Source of the DNA: Methanobacterium sp. ERen5
GTDB lineage: Archaea; Methanobacteriota; Methanobacteria; Methanobacteriales; Methanobacteriaceae
Assembly (NCBI GenBank): GCA_024167805.1
Contig: CP099988.1
Location: 2,479,001-2,543,000, forward strand
Direction of reading: 5' to 3'
Length of the DNA stretch: 64,000 nt
Positions 21,193 to 31,324 of this stretch are shown here, one piece after another. Position numbers and translations under genes: made by a program. The notes under the pieces are model-generated. The model saw only the letters and a list, made by a program, of their open reading frames with translations, ran no database searches and had not been told where the DNA came from. The number at the start of each line of letters is the position of its first letter. The first letter of the stretch is position 1.

Positions 21193-21679
21193 ATGGCTGA
21201 CCAAAAAAATATGAAACTGCAAGTTTTGCTGCAGGTTGTTTCTGGGGAGTAGAAGCAGCTTTCAGAGAATTGAAGGGTGTTGTTGAAACAACTGTGGGTT
21301 ACATGGGTGGACACACCAAAGACCCAAACTACAAAGAGGTCTGCACAGGCACAACAGGCCATGCAGAAACACTTCAGCTCAAGTACGATCCCGATGAAAT
21401 AAGCTTTGAAAAACTGTTGGAAGTGTTCTGGAACAAACATGACCCAACAACTAAAAACAGGCAGGGTCCAGACATTGGAGAGCAGTACAGATCAATAATT
21501 TTCTACCACGACCCAGAACAAAAAAATTGGCTGAAGAATCCAAAGAAAAACTTGATTCATCTGGAAAGTACAGAAATCCAGTTGTTACAGAGATAATTCC
21601 AGCCGGAACTTTTTACCCAGCAGAGGATTACCACCAACAGTACCTGGAAAAACGAGGCAGAAAGTTCTGTGGAATTTAA
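21193..21679 (+). CDS. msrA: Peptide methionine sulfoxide reductase MsrA (two frameshifts)
   Basis: An MsrA of about 162 codons, broken at two A7 runs (21203-21209 and 21520-21526). Adding one A at each restores the complete family sequence. It has the catalytic G-C-F-W-G-V-E motif (Cys nucleophile) near residue 17, G-Y-M-G-G, G-H-A-E, Y-R-S-I-I-F-Y and the C-terminal Q-Q-Y-L-E-K motif. It reduces methionine-S-sulfoxide in oxidised proteins. Both breaks are base losses in homopolymers, so the gene is probably intact in the organism. Confidence 0.88.
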
Positions 21680-22046
21680 ATCAAACATTAAAACACCACC
21701 AGAATCTTTGAAACCCAAAATCAAAACCCGGTTTAAACCCTGAATCAACTCAAACACCTACTTTTTTTTAATTTACTGCAACATTTTCTAAAATGAAATT
21801 TATGTAAGATAATTCTATTTGATTTAAACTATTTTTTTAGTTTCAAATAGCTCATCTTGATTGTTGAGAAAATTTTTGAAAAAAATATATACACAAACTA
21901 ACAAAGTATTACTAAAAATTATATTAATAATAATTTCTAGTCCAAAAGTTTAGTTTCATAAAGTTTTGAAAGTTTTTGGTGGGTACAATTTCAAGTGCAG
22001 GGATTACTTGATAATTGTTTAAAAAAAAGTTAAGGAGATGTGAGTG
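21680..22046. other. Intergenic, T-rich terminator then promoter region
   Basis: A T8-type tract near 21761-21770 is a plausible end for the msrA transcript. The rest is AT-rich, with AAGGAGAT at 22031-22039 serving as RBS for the next gene. No other gene is seen. Confidence 0.35.
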
Positions 22047-22416
22047 ATGTTGAAGTACGCTTTGTTGTTTATAGGTATTCTCGTAGTAATTCTAGGTATC
22101 TTATAGTTCATAGGATAACAAATTTGGTTTTGAATAGTGAAGAGTATAGTTTTAACAAATATTTGAATCTTTTAAATCAAAGTGGTAAAGCAGAACCAAA
22201 TTCCTGGGTTAAAATTAATGGTAAATCAGCATTGGTGGATCAAAAGGAAATTTCTACTGTCTCGTAGATATTCATAATGGTTCAAACGTAATCAATGTCA
22301 CAGCCAAAGCACAATTTAAATCCATAAAAACTAACATTGCATCAGTAAAGAGAACAGAAACACCAAACCACATAGATGTATACTACAGCATAAACAACAC
22401 CTACTTGACACCTTAA
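22047..22416 (+). CDS. Small membrane-anchored protein, unknown (two frameshifts)
   Basis: Read from ATG 22047 (AAGGAG 10 bases upstream), the first 18 residues form a hydrophobic anchor (L-K-Y-A-L-L-F-I-G-I-L-V-V-I-L-G). One lost base near T2 22101-22102 and another at A4 22242-22245 must be restored. The result is a protein of about 124 residues with an N-terminal membrane segment and a soluble outer domain ending at TAA 22414. No family recognised. The alternative GTG start at 22040 would drop the anchor. The merged reading is my inference from frame continuity. Confidence 0.5.
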
Positions 22417-22788
22417 ATAAGGATAGATGATAAATCAAAATCAACTATTTTTTTGTACAATCTAAAACTGTAAAGATTTGATCATTAGTTCTGATATTTT
22501 TGCTCATCATGGTTTATTTATCATATCTACATAAATTATATCCATGAATGTTCAATTAACGGTTTAATATATGCTTTTATTTTATTTTAAAATATTTTTA
22601 TGGCTATTCTATCTTCATTATTTATTTTAAGTAGATTAACTAAGTTTAGCTTGGATAATATATTGCGAAGCTCAAAACATATATATAATGAACTCTAATA
22701 GGAAATTTAGTTCTTTAAATCAAACTTTAATCATATATACTAGATTTAACGTATTTTAAAGCTTTTTGGATAAAATGGAGGAATTTTT
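22417..22788. other. AT-rich intergenic region
   Basis: About 370 bases without coding signal. The strongest feature is GGAGG at 22777-22781, the RBS of the next gene. A/T runs around 22680-22745 may include its promoter. Confidence 0.35.
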
Positions 22789-23567
22789 ACGGTTATTATT
22801 AAATGTAAAAAATGTGGGAAGGAGTATGAAATAAATTCTGATGAGGAGGTTACAGATTTTAAATGTAAATGTGGGGGAGAATTATCTTTTATATCATCAA
22901 ATTCAACATCAGAACCTAACGATATTGATAACTTAAAGACAGAAGAGAAATTGGAAAAAACCGGTGGAAAAAACCGAAAATTGATGGTGGGTGTGTTTTG
23001 TATCTGTCTAATCTTGGCAGTTACAATGGGGGCATGTTACTCACCAAAACAACCATTTCTGGAAATACCAACACTTCTACTTTATCTGGCAATAGCCACA
23101 TCCAAAACACAACGTACTCAAAAAATGGCTTGGAATTTGATTATCCATCAAGTTGGAAGCAGATATCAAATCTACACTACCCAAGTAGATGGGGATTTCC
23201 AGATCCAATTGTTTCATTTTACCAGCCGATTGGCAACTACAACGAAACTTATATTGAAACATATTTCTACATAAAACAACGCGATGTACATTCATTAGAT
23301 GAAATGCTTAAAGATTATAGGAGAGATATTGCAAATATTGGTCAGACAGAAGTTTCAGAAAGAAACATAACAGTAAATGGAATGAACGCAGTAGAACTCA
23401 TTAAAACATGGCATAATGGTAATATGCAATATAAAGCTTTGACTGTGCATATTGAAGCTGTTCCAGGTTCCAAGTACTATAGAATTGGATGTGTAGTACC
23501 TGCAAATCAATACAACCAAACATTGCCAGTATTTGAAATGGTTGTAAACAGCTTCAAACCTCCATGA
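22789..23567 (+). CDS. Zinc-ribbon / membrane anchor / PsbP-like protein (frameshift, odd start)
   Basis: The open frame begins with a zinc ribbon (I-I-K-C-K-K-C-G, later K-C-K-C-G-G), then a polar linker, a membrane helix (L-M-V-G-V-F-C-I-C-L-I-L-A-V) and, after restoring one G at G5 23028-23032, an outer domain with G-L-E-F-D-Y-P-S-S-W-K typical of the PsbP-like proteins here. GGAGG at 22777-22781 sits exactly 7 bases before ACG 22789, in the position expected for ATG. Either ACG is used or it is a mutated or miscalled start; ATT 22795 is another candidate. Cytoplasmic ribbon with external domain suggests a sensor or anchor; function unknown. Confidence 0.6.
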
Positions 23568-23969
23568 TCTTAAATTCAGCTGTTATTAGAATAAAATATC
23601 CCACTTTTTTTTAAAAATAGAAGTTTCATGGTCAGGTCTTTTTTATAATCAATTCTCTTCACTAAAGAATTTCACATCAACAGGATTTCACTTCACAAAC
23701 CTTTGATACAGATATTTTGGAATATCCCACCATAACAGCACCTGTAATTAACTTATTTTCCGCTATTTTATTAATTCTAGGATGTGAGAATTTTCACTCA
23801 TTGCACAGTGTAAAAGGCCGCCCAGAAGGATCCCAGATCCATATGTGGATCATCAATAATTCTATTATTATATATAACTAAAAAATGGAATTAACTTTAA
23901 TTGATGGATTAGTGATTGTGAGATAGCTTTGGATTGAACATTAGAAGCTTGGTTTAGATTGTAACTCTG
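23568..23969. other. Intergenic between convergent genes
   Basis: About 400 bases with a T-rich tract near 23605-23615 that could end the PsbP-like transcript. A dyad, GATCCA-TATG-TGGATC, lies at about 23838-23853. No gene recognised. Confidence 0.35.
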
Positions 23970-24317
23970 TTAAATGTCTGCGAGGATTTTTTCACCTTCA
24001 ACCTTGACAGTGTAAGTTTTAAGATTCCTTGGGGACTTCAATATTTTGACAGCAGTTAATTTGAGTCCTTTCCAATCTGTCCAGCGTATAACATGGCCAT
24101 CAATTAGATCGAATTGGCTGTGATGTTTTGGACACGTGATCACAGTTCCATCTAGCATGCCCTTGGATAGATCACCACCCATATGCGGACAACGATTATC
24201 AGAAACCATGAATTCATCCCCAACCAGGGCAATTAAATATTCGTGACCATCAACATCAACCATTTTAAGCCCACCATCATTCAATTCAGTTTTCTTTAAA
24301 ATTTCCACAAATACCAT
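23970..24317 (-). CDS. Rieske-type [2Fe-2S] ferredoxin
   Basis: A 115-residue soluble Rieske protein with both cluster motifs: C-P-H-M-G-G-D-L near residue 43 and C-P-K-H-H-S-Q-F near 62 (C-x-H and C-x2-H ligands). Such small Rieske ferredoxins transfer electrons to reductases or oxygenases; oxygenases are unlikely in a strict anaerobe. It lies 147 bases downstream of the heliorhodopsin gene on the same strand, so cotranscription is possible. Confidence 0.88.
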   Translation of the reverse strand: MVFVEILKKTELNDGGLKMVDVDGHEYLIALVGDEFMVSDNRCPHMGGDLSKGMLDGTVITCPKHHSQFDLIDGHVIRWTDWKGLKLTAVKILKSPRNLKTYTVKVEGEKILADI

Positions 24318-24464
24318 TTCTTAAACCCTCCAATATATTTGTATTTTTTTTATTTTATGGACTTTCAAGTACTAATTTAATGATAGATTATCTAAACGCG
24401 ATTTTGGCTCCTCAAAAAAAATATGGGAGACTAAAATTCTTAGGGATTTTTGATTTTTTCACTT

Positions 24465-25289
24465 TTATGATGGGGCGAATATTCCGAAGAACACTATCCA
24501 TGCCAGCATTGTTTTGGCAACGAAGCTCAGAATTATGTAAACTTTTTCACCGTAGAGATAGTCTTTCCACTTGGAAACTCCTTTGTACTGGAGTATCATG
24601 TTTATTGAGAAGGTATTGAATAGAATGAAGTAAAATAACAGTATGTAATATACGAAGGCTGGTGGTTTAGTCTGAGAAGAACCTAATTCTGCGATGAAAT
24701 ATGCTGCAAGTACTACCCATGGTGTGAAACCTGCTAAACATCCCAAAAGATATGCAGACCAGTCAGTTTTCTTAGTATGGAAGTTTATTTTCTCCATCAA
24801 GTATCCGCACAGTATCATTGTTGCATTTAAAACGAATATCATGACCAGAGACCACAGATCCCAAACACCCACGAAGGTTGCTATTATCACCAGCATAATT
24901 GAACTGGTAATTGCATATTCATACCAACGGTAGGGATTCATACCCTTTTTAAGATTCTCTATATAGGGTTTGTATTTAACAAATCCAATTAATAAAAGGG
25001 CCAAACCCGAGATAAGTAGGAAGGATGAGAGTATCACACCAAGATGAGTTAATGTGAAAACAACTTGAGGATCGGGTTGTATTGAGAAGGAAGGTGGAAC
25101 AAAACTAATAATTTTAAATTTAAGGTAGAACGTATAAATATCCTTGTTCCAAGTAAGAAGATATCCTAACACAACCATTAAAATTCCCTGGACAAAAAGA
25201 AAAATTCCCGCACCAATATTAAGTTTCTTTAGACTCGAAAATGTTATGGATGATTTAGTTATTAGCTCACGACGTAGATCATTATCCAA
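24465..25289 (-). CDS. Heliorhodopsin
   Basis: A seven-helix protein of about 274 residues matching heliorhodopsins, as judged against the 48C12 sequence from memory. Shared features, numbered from this start, are R-W-Y-E-Y with the counterion Glu124, N-A-T-M-I-L-C-G-Y-L-M-E-K, G-C-L-A-G-F-T-P-W, F-V-Y-Y-I, L-Q-Y-K-G-V-S-K-W, and in helix 7 L-S-F-V-A-K-T-M-L-A-W with retinal Lys259. The position of His23 of 48C12 appears to be Leu. The frame opens at ATG 25322, but a TATA-like ATATATG lies over that codon, so TTG 25289 is the likelier start, giving a leaderless or nearly leaderless mRNA. Heliorhodopsins insert with the N-terminus inside and are thought to be sensory or regulatory. No retinal-forming gene is in the window. 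Confidence 0.88.
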   Translation of the reverse strand: MDNDLRRELITKSSITFSSLKKLNIGAGIFLFVQGILMVVLGYLLTWNKDIYTFYLKFKIISFVPPSFSIQPDPQVVFTLTHLGVILSSFLLISGLALLLIGFVKYKPYIENLKKGMNPYRWYEYAITSSIMLVIIATFVGVWDLWSLVMIFVLNATMILCGYLMEKINFHTKKTDWSAYLLGCLAGFTPWVVLAAYFIAELGSSQTKPPAFVYYILLFYFILFNTFSINMILQYKGVSKWKDYLYGEKVYIILSFVAKTMLAWIVFFGIFAPS

Positions 25290-25305
25290 AAATATCAAAC
25301 CCCCA

Positions 25306-25320
25306 TATACATATATATGC
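25306..25320 (-). promoter_or_regulatory. Putative TATA box of the heliorhodopsin gene
   Basis: The minus strand reads CATATATATGTATATG here, some 22-30 bases before TTG 25289, the normal archaeal TATA-to-start distance for a leaderless transcript. It overlaps the ATG at 25322, which argues against that codon as the start. Judged by eye only. Confidence 0.4.
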
Positions 25321-25589
25321 ATCTGAAAGTTATTAAAATTTTTTCATAGATTTAATGGTTTTACAGTGCAGAGTAGTCTAAAATCTAAAATTTTCTCCCA
25401 TTTGCCATCCTAATTATATGAAAATACGTGAAAGTTATCAGTTCCCATTTGACTCAAATTAAGGTTTTCCACATGTTTAGGTTGTGAAATTTATGGGCCT
25501 GATAACAAAATAAAAACCAGTAGATATGTGTTAAACTAATTATAATTCATTAAAGATTTGATTGTAAATTTATTGAAGGTTTGGAATTT

Positions 25590-28093
25590 TTAAAGTCTTT
25601 CTTTATATTGTATTTCTTTAAAACTGATTTTGAATTCTGTTCCATTGGTTCCATTTACTTTTAAATTTCCTTCCAGTTGGTTCACAAGATTTTTCACTAG
25701 TTCCAGACCTAGACTATCAACATCAGCTATGTTAAAGTCTTTTGATAATCCTATTCCATTATCAGCAACTGTGAGTTCTATATTTTCATGTGATGAACTT
25801 AGTTTAATGGTTATAGTTCCATTTAAATTTGGAAAGGCATATTTAACGCTGTTGGTTATCAGTTCATTGATGATTAATCCCAGTGGCATGGTTGTGTCAA
25901 TATTTAAGTTGATATCTTCGATGATCAGGTTGGTTTTGATCATACTTTTTCCGTAACTATAGAGTATGTCGTACACTAATTTCTCTATAAATTCCCTGAA
26001 ATTGATTTCACTTAGGGAGGGAGATCCATAGAGTTTTTCATGAACTGTTGCCATGGTTTTTACTCGACCCATGCTCTCTTTTAAGACGTTATCTGCACAT
26101 TGGTTATCGTTAATTTCTTGCAGATTAAGTAAACTAGCAATTATTTGGAGATTATTTTTGACTCTGTGATGAATCTCACGAAGAAGAACTTCTTTTTCTT
26201 CTAAAGACTTTTTTATCTTGATTTCTATTTTTTTACGTTCTGTGATGTCACGGGCAACATGAACCACTCCAATGAGTTTTCCGTTATTGTCATGCAGTGG
26301 TGAAACACTGACAATGAAATCACCACCTAGATTGTCCTCATGGATCTCTGATGTATGTTCTTGACCATCTAAAAGCAGTTTACTAAATGGACAGAATGTA
26401 GGTGTTGAATTTATACCATGCACAACCTCATGACAGGTGAGTCCAACCATTTCTTCGGGTGTTATATTAAATTTGTCTGCCATGGCTTTGTTGGCTTGAC
26501 GAACCGTAAAATTAGTGTCTAATATGACAATCAAATCAGGCACAGCATTAAATGTGTCCTCCCATTCTTCCTTTGCACGAATAATTTCATTTTCAGCCTT
26601 TTTATCCTGGGTTATGTCTCGTATTATGCCCCTGTAACTTGTAATAACTCCGTTTTTCCTAATGGTTGTTAGAGAACAGTGGGTGATCATTTTTTCATGA
26701 TTCTTCTTTTTAACAACAACCTCGTATTCAGCACTTCCTTGCTTATTAACTAGTTTTAGTATCCTAATTCTATCAGCAGGATTATCATACACATCCTTCA
26801 GGAGATCCAGATCCAAAATTTCTTCTTTAGACTCGTATCCAAACATTTCAATGCCCTTTTTGTTCATATCAAGGATTTTTCCATCGGGAGATGTTATAAA
26901 CAGACCATCAAATGATTCTTCATAGATTTCTCTGTATTTTTTTTCACTTTCTCCCAGTGCGTTCATAAACTTTTTGTATTCCATGATGTCCCTTGCAGCT
27001 GCGAATACTCCCATTATCTTTCCAGTTTTATCTTTGTAGACAGATGCGTTGTATAAAACCGGGGTTTTTGTCCCGTTTTTGTGTTGGATTTCAAGGGGAT
27101 AGTCCTTCACAAATCCTTCTTTAAAGACCTTTTTATATCCTTCATCTGCTTTTTCTGGTTCTGTGAAGTAGTATGAAAAGTTTGATCCGATAATTTTTTC
27201 CTTTGAATAGCCTGTTACCTTTTCTGTTGCGCTGTTGGCATCTGTTACTTTTCCATCTGGACCTATGGTCACCAGGGGATCCAAGCTGGCCTCAATTAAA
27301 CTTCTGTTGTAAAGATTCGCCTGTTCAAGTTCCTTTTCGGATTTTTTAAGATTTGTTATGTCGGTTTGTAATACAATACTCGGACTATTTCTCCCGATAT
27401 CCTCATACAATGGTGAATGTTTTGCTATGGTCCAGAGTGTTGATCCATTTTTTTATTGAATTTGTATTGCATTTCAAATGTTTCGCCATTTTGGATTTTT
27501 TTCTTAGACTCTTCCAGCAGAGTTGTCTGATCGTTGTCAACGAATTCTTGAATGTTGTGGCCAATTAATTCTTCTTTTTTGTATCCCGTTATGTCCTCAA
27601 AAATTTTGTTCACATAAATAAAGCCACCTTCAGGAGCAAGGATTATCAATCCTTCAGGTATAGTATTTAAAGTGTCAGTGTACTGTTTTTCATCACATTT
27701 CAATATTTTTTCAATATTGTTTCGATGCACAGTAACGTCTAGGGCATATTTAAGTTCACTGGATTTATGGGCTTGGATTATGTATCTGTAATGGTTGATC
27801 TGATTGATTAATCCAATTTCAGAATCTTCAAAATGAGTATTTAAATAAATAATGGGTATATTTGATTCGTAAATCTTAGAAAATGTGTTAATAGTTTCTA
27901 TTTCTTCTTTTCGGGTTATGTCCATCAAAATAATGTCTGGCATTATTTCCAAAGCTTTCTCTACAGCTTCTCTGGCACTTGATGTAACGTATGGAACTCT
28001 ATAACCGAAGGATTCTAGTTTTTTCTTGATATTCGTGGTTTTTGAGTTTTTGTCCACCAACAATACAATGTTTACATCAACCAACTTGAACAC
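25590..28093 (-). CDS. Receiver-multi-PAS histidine kinase (one frameshift)
   Basis: A kinase of about 835 codons, split at T7 27448-27454 (plus-strand view). One added base restores F-N-K-K-N-G-S-T-L-W-T-I-A between the halves. Order: receiver (I-V-L-L-V-D-K-N start, I-I-L-M-D-I with phospho-Asp), four PAS/PAC modules, HisKA_2 ([12 protein letters not shown]) and HATPase (N-E-L-I-T-N-S, D-N-G-I-G-L). The last PAS has the C-x6-H-G-x7-C-P motif also present in the kinase at 1502. No membrane helix. It lies upstream of, and on the same strand as, the heliorhodopsin gene (300 bases apart), so a functional link is possible but unproven. Confidence 0.85.
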
Positions 28094-28396
28094 CCCATTA
28101 AATTTTTGTATGAACTCCTATATTTTATTATTGTGATTCATTTTTTTGATTTTTCTTGGTTACCCTTCGTATTCAACCATCCGGATTGGAAGGGTTTAGA
28201 TACCTATTTAGAATTATATTAAAGGAAATCTTAGTTTTTTGTTACTGAGATAGGTTTTGATTAAATAAAAGATCATTGAATGATTTTATTGGTCTTTTTA
28301 AGGGAGGAAAAAACTTATATGTAATGAATGATTAGTCAGTCATAATGGATGATTAGTCTGTCAATAAATAATTTGGAAGATGAAGTGAGGTTAATT
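28094..28396 (+). promoter_or_regulatory. Promoter region with two 20-bp direct repeats (TetR-type operator)
   Basis: Two near-identical 20-mers, AATGAATGATTAGTCAGTCA at 28323-28342 and AATGGATGATTAGTCTGTCA at 28344-28363, start 21 bases apart, two turns of the helix. Each contains the near-palindrome TGATTAGTCA. They lie between a likely TATA region (around 28315-28322) and the MBL-fold gene, a position suited to repression. A related site occurs upstream of the TetR gene 1.6 kb away (29947-29960). Confidence 0.55.
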
Positions 28397-29041
28397 ATGA
28401 AAATCGCGAAGAATGTATATGCTTTAGAATCAACAAAAGGTAGTTATTCATATTTAATAATTGATAAAGAACCAATATTGGTAGATACAGGATATCCTGG
28501 AAAATTTGAGGATATTTTAAAAGAAATCAATTCTTTAAATTTGGACCCAAAGAGTATAAAACATATATTTTTGACTCACCACGATGTTGATCACGTTGGA
28601 AATGCTGCTTTGCTCCAGAAGGAAACAAGTGCCACATTATGGGCTTCAAAACATGATATACCATATATATTAGGAGATAGGGGCAGGCCGGGTATTAAAA
28701 AGTTAATATCATTTATCATGAGACCTAAAAAACCTGAGAAAATACAAGCCTACCCGGATACTATCCTTGAGGATATACAGATCATATCAACTCCGGGTCA
28801 TACACCGGGTCATGTTTCGTTGCTCTACAAGGATATTTTATTTGTAGGGGATCTTGTTGGCAACACCAATGGAAAACTAAAGAAACCTCCAAAATTCGGG
28901 AATTCCAACAACAAATCAATTGATGAATCCATAATTAAAATGAATGAATATGATTTTAAATGGATCTGCCCAGCCCACGGTGAACCTTTAGAACTAAAAG
29001 ATGAATGGGAACAGTTGGTAAAGAATATAGGGAGAAATTAA
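28397..29041 (+). CDS. MBL-fold metallo-hydrolase
   Basis: A 214-residue metallo-beta-lactamase-fold enzyme with T-H-H-D-V-D-H-V-G-N (the HxHxDH metal site), G-H-T-P-G-H, G-D-L-V-G and C-P-A-H-G-E-P. I place the start at ATG 28397, preceded by GAGG at 28387-28390, instead of the upstream ATG 28349, which would put the operator repeats inside the gene. Substrate unknown; relatives include glyoxalase II-like and quorum-lactonase-like enzymes. A TauE/SafE permease gene begins 35 bases downstream, and a TetR gene follows it. Confidence 0.85.
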   Translation: MKIAKNVYALESTKGSYSYLIIDKEPILVDTGYPGKFEDILKEINSLNLDPKSIKHIFLTHHDVDHVGNAALLQKETSATLWASKHDIPYILGDRGRPGIKKLISFIMRPKKPEKIQAYPDTILEDIQIISTPGHTPGHVSLLYKDILFVGDLVGNTNGKLKKPPKFGNSNNKSIDESIIKMNEYDFKWICPAHGEPLELKDEWEQLVKNIGRN

Positions 29042-29076
29042 ATGTTTCATCAAATTAAACAATTGGAATTGATATA

Positions 29077-29867
29077 ATGATCGATATCAATTTAGTTTTA
29101 CTTCCATTATTCGGGTTTTTAATAGGCATTCTTGTTTCCATGTTCGGTGGAGGTGGGGGTGGATTATATGTTCCGGTTTTAATATTGATTTTTGGAGTCA
29201 CACCACAAGTTGCAGTCGCTACTTCACTTGCGTCTGTCTTGCCAACCTCAGTGGTAAGCTCTATAAGCCATTTTAAAGAAGGAAATGTAGATATCCATAC
29301 TGGATTAATTCTGGGAATAGGTGGAATAGTAGGTACATTAATAGGGGCAATGATAGCCAATCTAATCCCTCCAGTACTTTTACAAAAAATCCTGGGAATA
29401 TTTACACTTATCATGTTAGTTCCAATGTTTAGAAGTTTGCTACAAAGACAACAAAAAATGAAGGAACAAAACGGAGAAAAACAAGAAAAAAGTACACTTA
29501 CAGGCCCTAAAAGAGCGATTGCTTCTTTATTTGGAGTTGCATCAGGATTGTTGGCAGGTGTTTTTGGAATAAGTGGAACACCTCCAATCATTGCGGGACT
29601 TTACAGTTTAGACTTACCAGCACTCATGGTTGTAGGCACATCTGTCTTTGTGCTTATCTTCAATTCACTTGCAGGAATAGGGGTTTTTATTTATTAGGCA
29701 GGTTAGATCTTACTTTAATCATACTTTTAGGTGGTGGTGCTGCTGTCGGTGCATTTATGGGACCATTACTGCTTAAAAAAATTAATCCCAATACTTTTGA
29801 GAAAATCTATGGGCCTATAATCATGGGAACAATGATTATTTTCGCATTGGGATTGATATTTGCCTGA
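29077..29867 (+). CDS. TauE/SafE family permease (one frameshift)
   Basis: A protein of about 263 codons with eight hydrophobic helices in two repeats. The N-terminal segment F-G-G-G-G-G-G-L-Y-V-P and the later G-V-F-G-I-S-G-T-P-P are the paired TauE/SafE motifs. Frame is lost at T5 29684-29688; one added T restores two more helices to TGA 29865. The family exports sulfite, sulfonates or other organic anions. It is in the MBL-hydrolase/TetR cluster, so it may export a product of the hydrolase (inference). Confidence 0.82.
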
Positions 29868-29946
29868 AAAAAATTTTATAGACCAAGCTAATTTTTGAAT
29901 CTAAAAAAAGAAAATATTGTAAAGTTTAAAGTTCTAATCAGATACA

Positions 29947-29960
29947 AATGATCAGTAAGT
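29947..29960 (+). promoter_or_regulatory. Putative TetR autoregulatory site
   Basis: AATGATCAGTAAGT at 29947-29960 resembles the operator repeats at 28323-28363 (AATGATTAGTCAGT), with two mismatches in 14 bases. It lies about 30 bases before the TetR start. This suggests that one regulator controls both its own gene and the MBL/TauE genes. Confidence 0.35.
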
Positions 29961-29990
29961 GAAATAAACCAATTTAATGTGGTCAGAAAG

Positions 29991-30541
29991 ATGGATGCAA
30001 ATGATAAAAAAACAGAATCCTCGACGCAGCATTGAAGTTATTCAATGATAAAGGGATAGATAACACTTCTACTTCCCTAATTTCTAAGGAAGCCGGTGTT
30101 GCAACGGGAACTCTCTACATATATTTTGAAACCAAGGTAGAACTCATCACTGAATTAAGTAAATCCATACAGGAAGAAAGTTTGGAAAGTTTTAGGGATC
30201 TTATTGGATCTTCAGCGGGTCACAATTCATTAAAAAAATTTTGGCTCGATAGGGTGGAGTGGGGAGTAAATAATCCTGATAAACATAAATTCTTGTTACA
30301 ATTTAAATCATCACCTTACAATAAAAATATCGAACTAAAAATTCCTGATCACGAAGAAAAACTTATAAATTTTATAAAAAATGGAATTGAAACTAAAGTA
30401 TTGAAGGATCTCTCTCCAAAATATGTTTCAAAGTTTTTTTCAAACCATGTTACATTTACAGTTGAGTACATCATCCAGACCAATACTCAAGAAAGGGAAA
30501 TATTATTTGAAACATTGTATGATGGAATAAAACATGAATAA
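29991..30541 (+). CDS. TetR family transcriptional regulator (one frameshift)
   Basis: A regulator of about 184 codons. One base is missing at A7 30006-30012; restoring it joins ATG 29991 to the classic TetR start (R-I-L-D-A-A-L-K-L-F, then G-V-A-T-G-T-L-Y-I-Y-F of the recognition helix). The C-terminal ligand domain is not assignable. Its likely targets are the repeats at 28323-28363 and its own promoter. Confidence 0.82.
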
Positions 30542-30932
30542 ACACTTAAAATTTGGCTAAAAATCTAAAATCAGATTTCATTAAAATTTTGTATTGATCA
30601 GATTATCTAAATTTAAAAAAAATAGAGAATTTACCAAGATTTTCTTGTTATAGATTGATTAAAAACAAGAAGTAGATAATCAAAGCTACGACAACAATCA
30701 CTATATTTGCTATTAAACACCCCAATGATTATATAATATCAGTAGAACATTTCAATGTTTTGTAAAAAACCTACATATAATGGGGCATTTAAGCTAATCT
30801 AGCAGGATCATAATGATCTAACTATTTCTGTGTTCATGGTTAGATCCTTGATATGGAATATTAATTAGAAAAAAATATCCACAATAAAACATAAATTATC
30901 ATTGATTACTGATTTGAATAGAGGTGAAAATA
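30542..30932. other. AT-rich intergenic region
   Basis: About 390 bases with no coding signal. GAGGTGA at 30921-30927 is the RBS of the next gene. Nothing else identified. Confidence 0.35.
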
Positions 30933-31301
30933 ATGGTTGAAATTAAGTATAAGCCGGTTATAATTGGTTTAGTAATTGCCATTATTATAGGTGTGATCCT
31001 TGGAATTTTAACTTCCTGGGGAGATTTATTAGGTTATTTAATAGGATCAGCGGTTGTTGCGTACCTAGTGGGTGGAAACTATAAAAATGGAGTGATACAT
31101 GGAATACTTGTGGGTTTTGTTGCAGCAGTGGTTGTTTTAGTAGTTGGTTTATTAGGTTTGAGTGTTGCCTATACCACTAACCTATTTTTAGCCGGATGGA
31201 TAGCATTAGCATCTGTGATAATCCTTGCCATAATTATTGGAGCAATTATGGGTGCAATTGGTGGAATAATAGGAATATTGATAAAAAATAGAAATAACTG
31301 A
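30933..31301 (+). CDS. Small four-helix membrane protein (DUF5518-like)
   Basis: A 122-residue protein that is almost all hydrophobic, with four predicted helices rich in Gly, Val and Ile and a short basic tail. It resembles the small methanogen membrane family DUF5518 from memory. I chose ATG 30933 over the in-frame GTG 30924 because GAGGTGA covers that GTG and spaces well to the ATG. Function unknown. Confidence 0.65.
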   Translation: MVEIKYKPVIIGLVIAIIIGVILGILTSWGDLLGYLIGSAVVAYLVGGNYKNGVIHGILVGFVAAVVVLVVGLLGLSVAYTTNLFLAGWIALASVIILAIIIGAIMGAIGGIIGILIKNRNN

Positions 31302-31324
31302 TAATGGGCTGAGAAATAAACAAA

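Noticed and set aside
24465..25289. Proton-pumping type I rhodopsin
   Set aside because: The D-x-x-x-T/D-x-x-x-x-x-x pump motif of helix C is absent and the sequence follows heliorhodopsins instead.
25320..25322. ATG 25322 as heliorhodopsin start
   Set aside because: It overlaps the best TATA-like box and adds residues with no counterpart in the family; TTG 25289 fits better.
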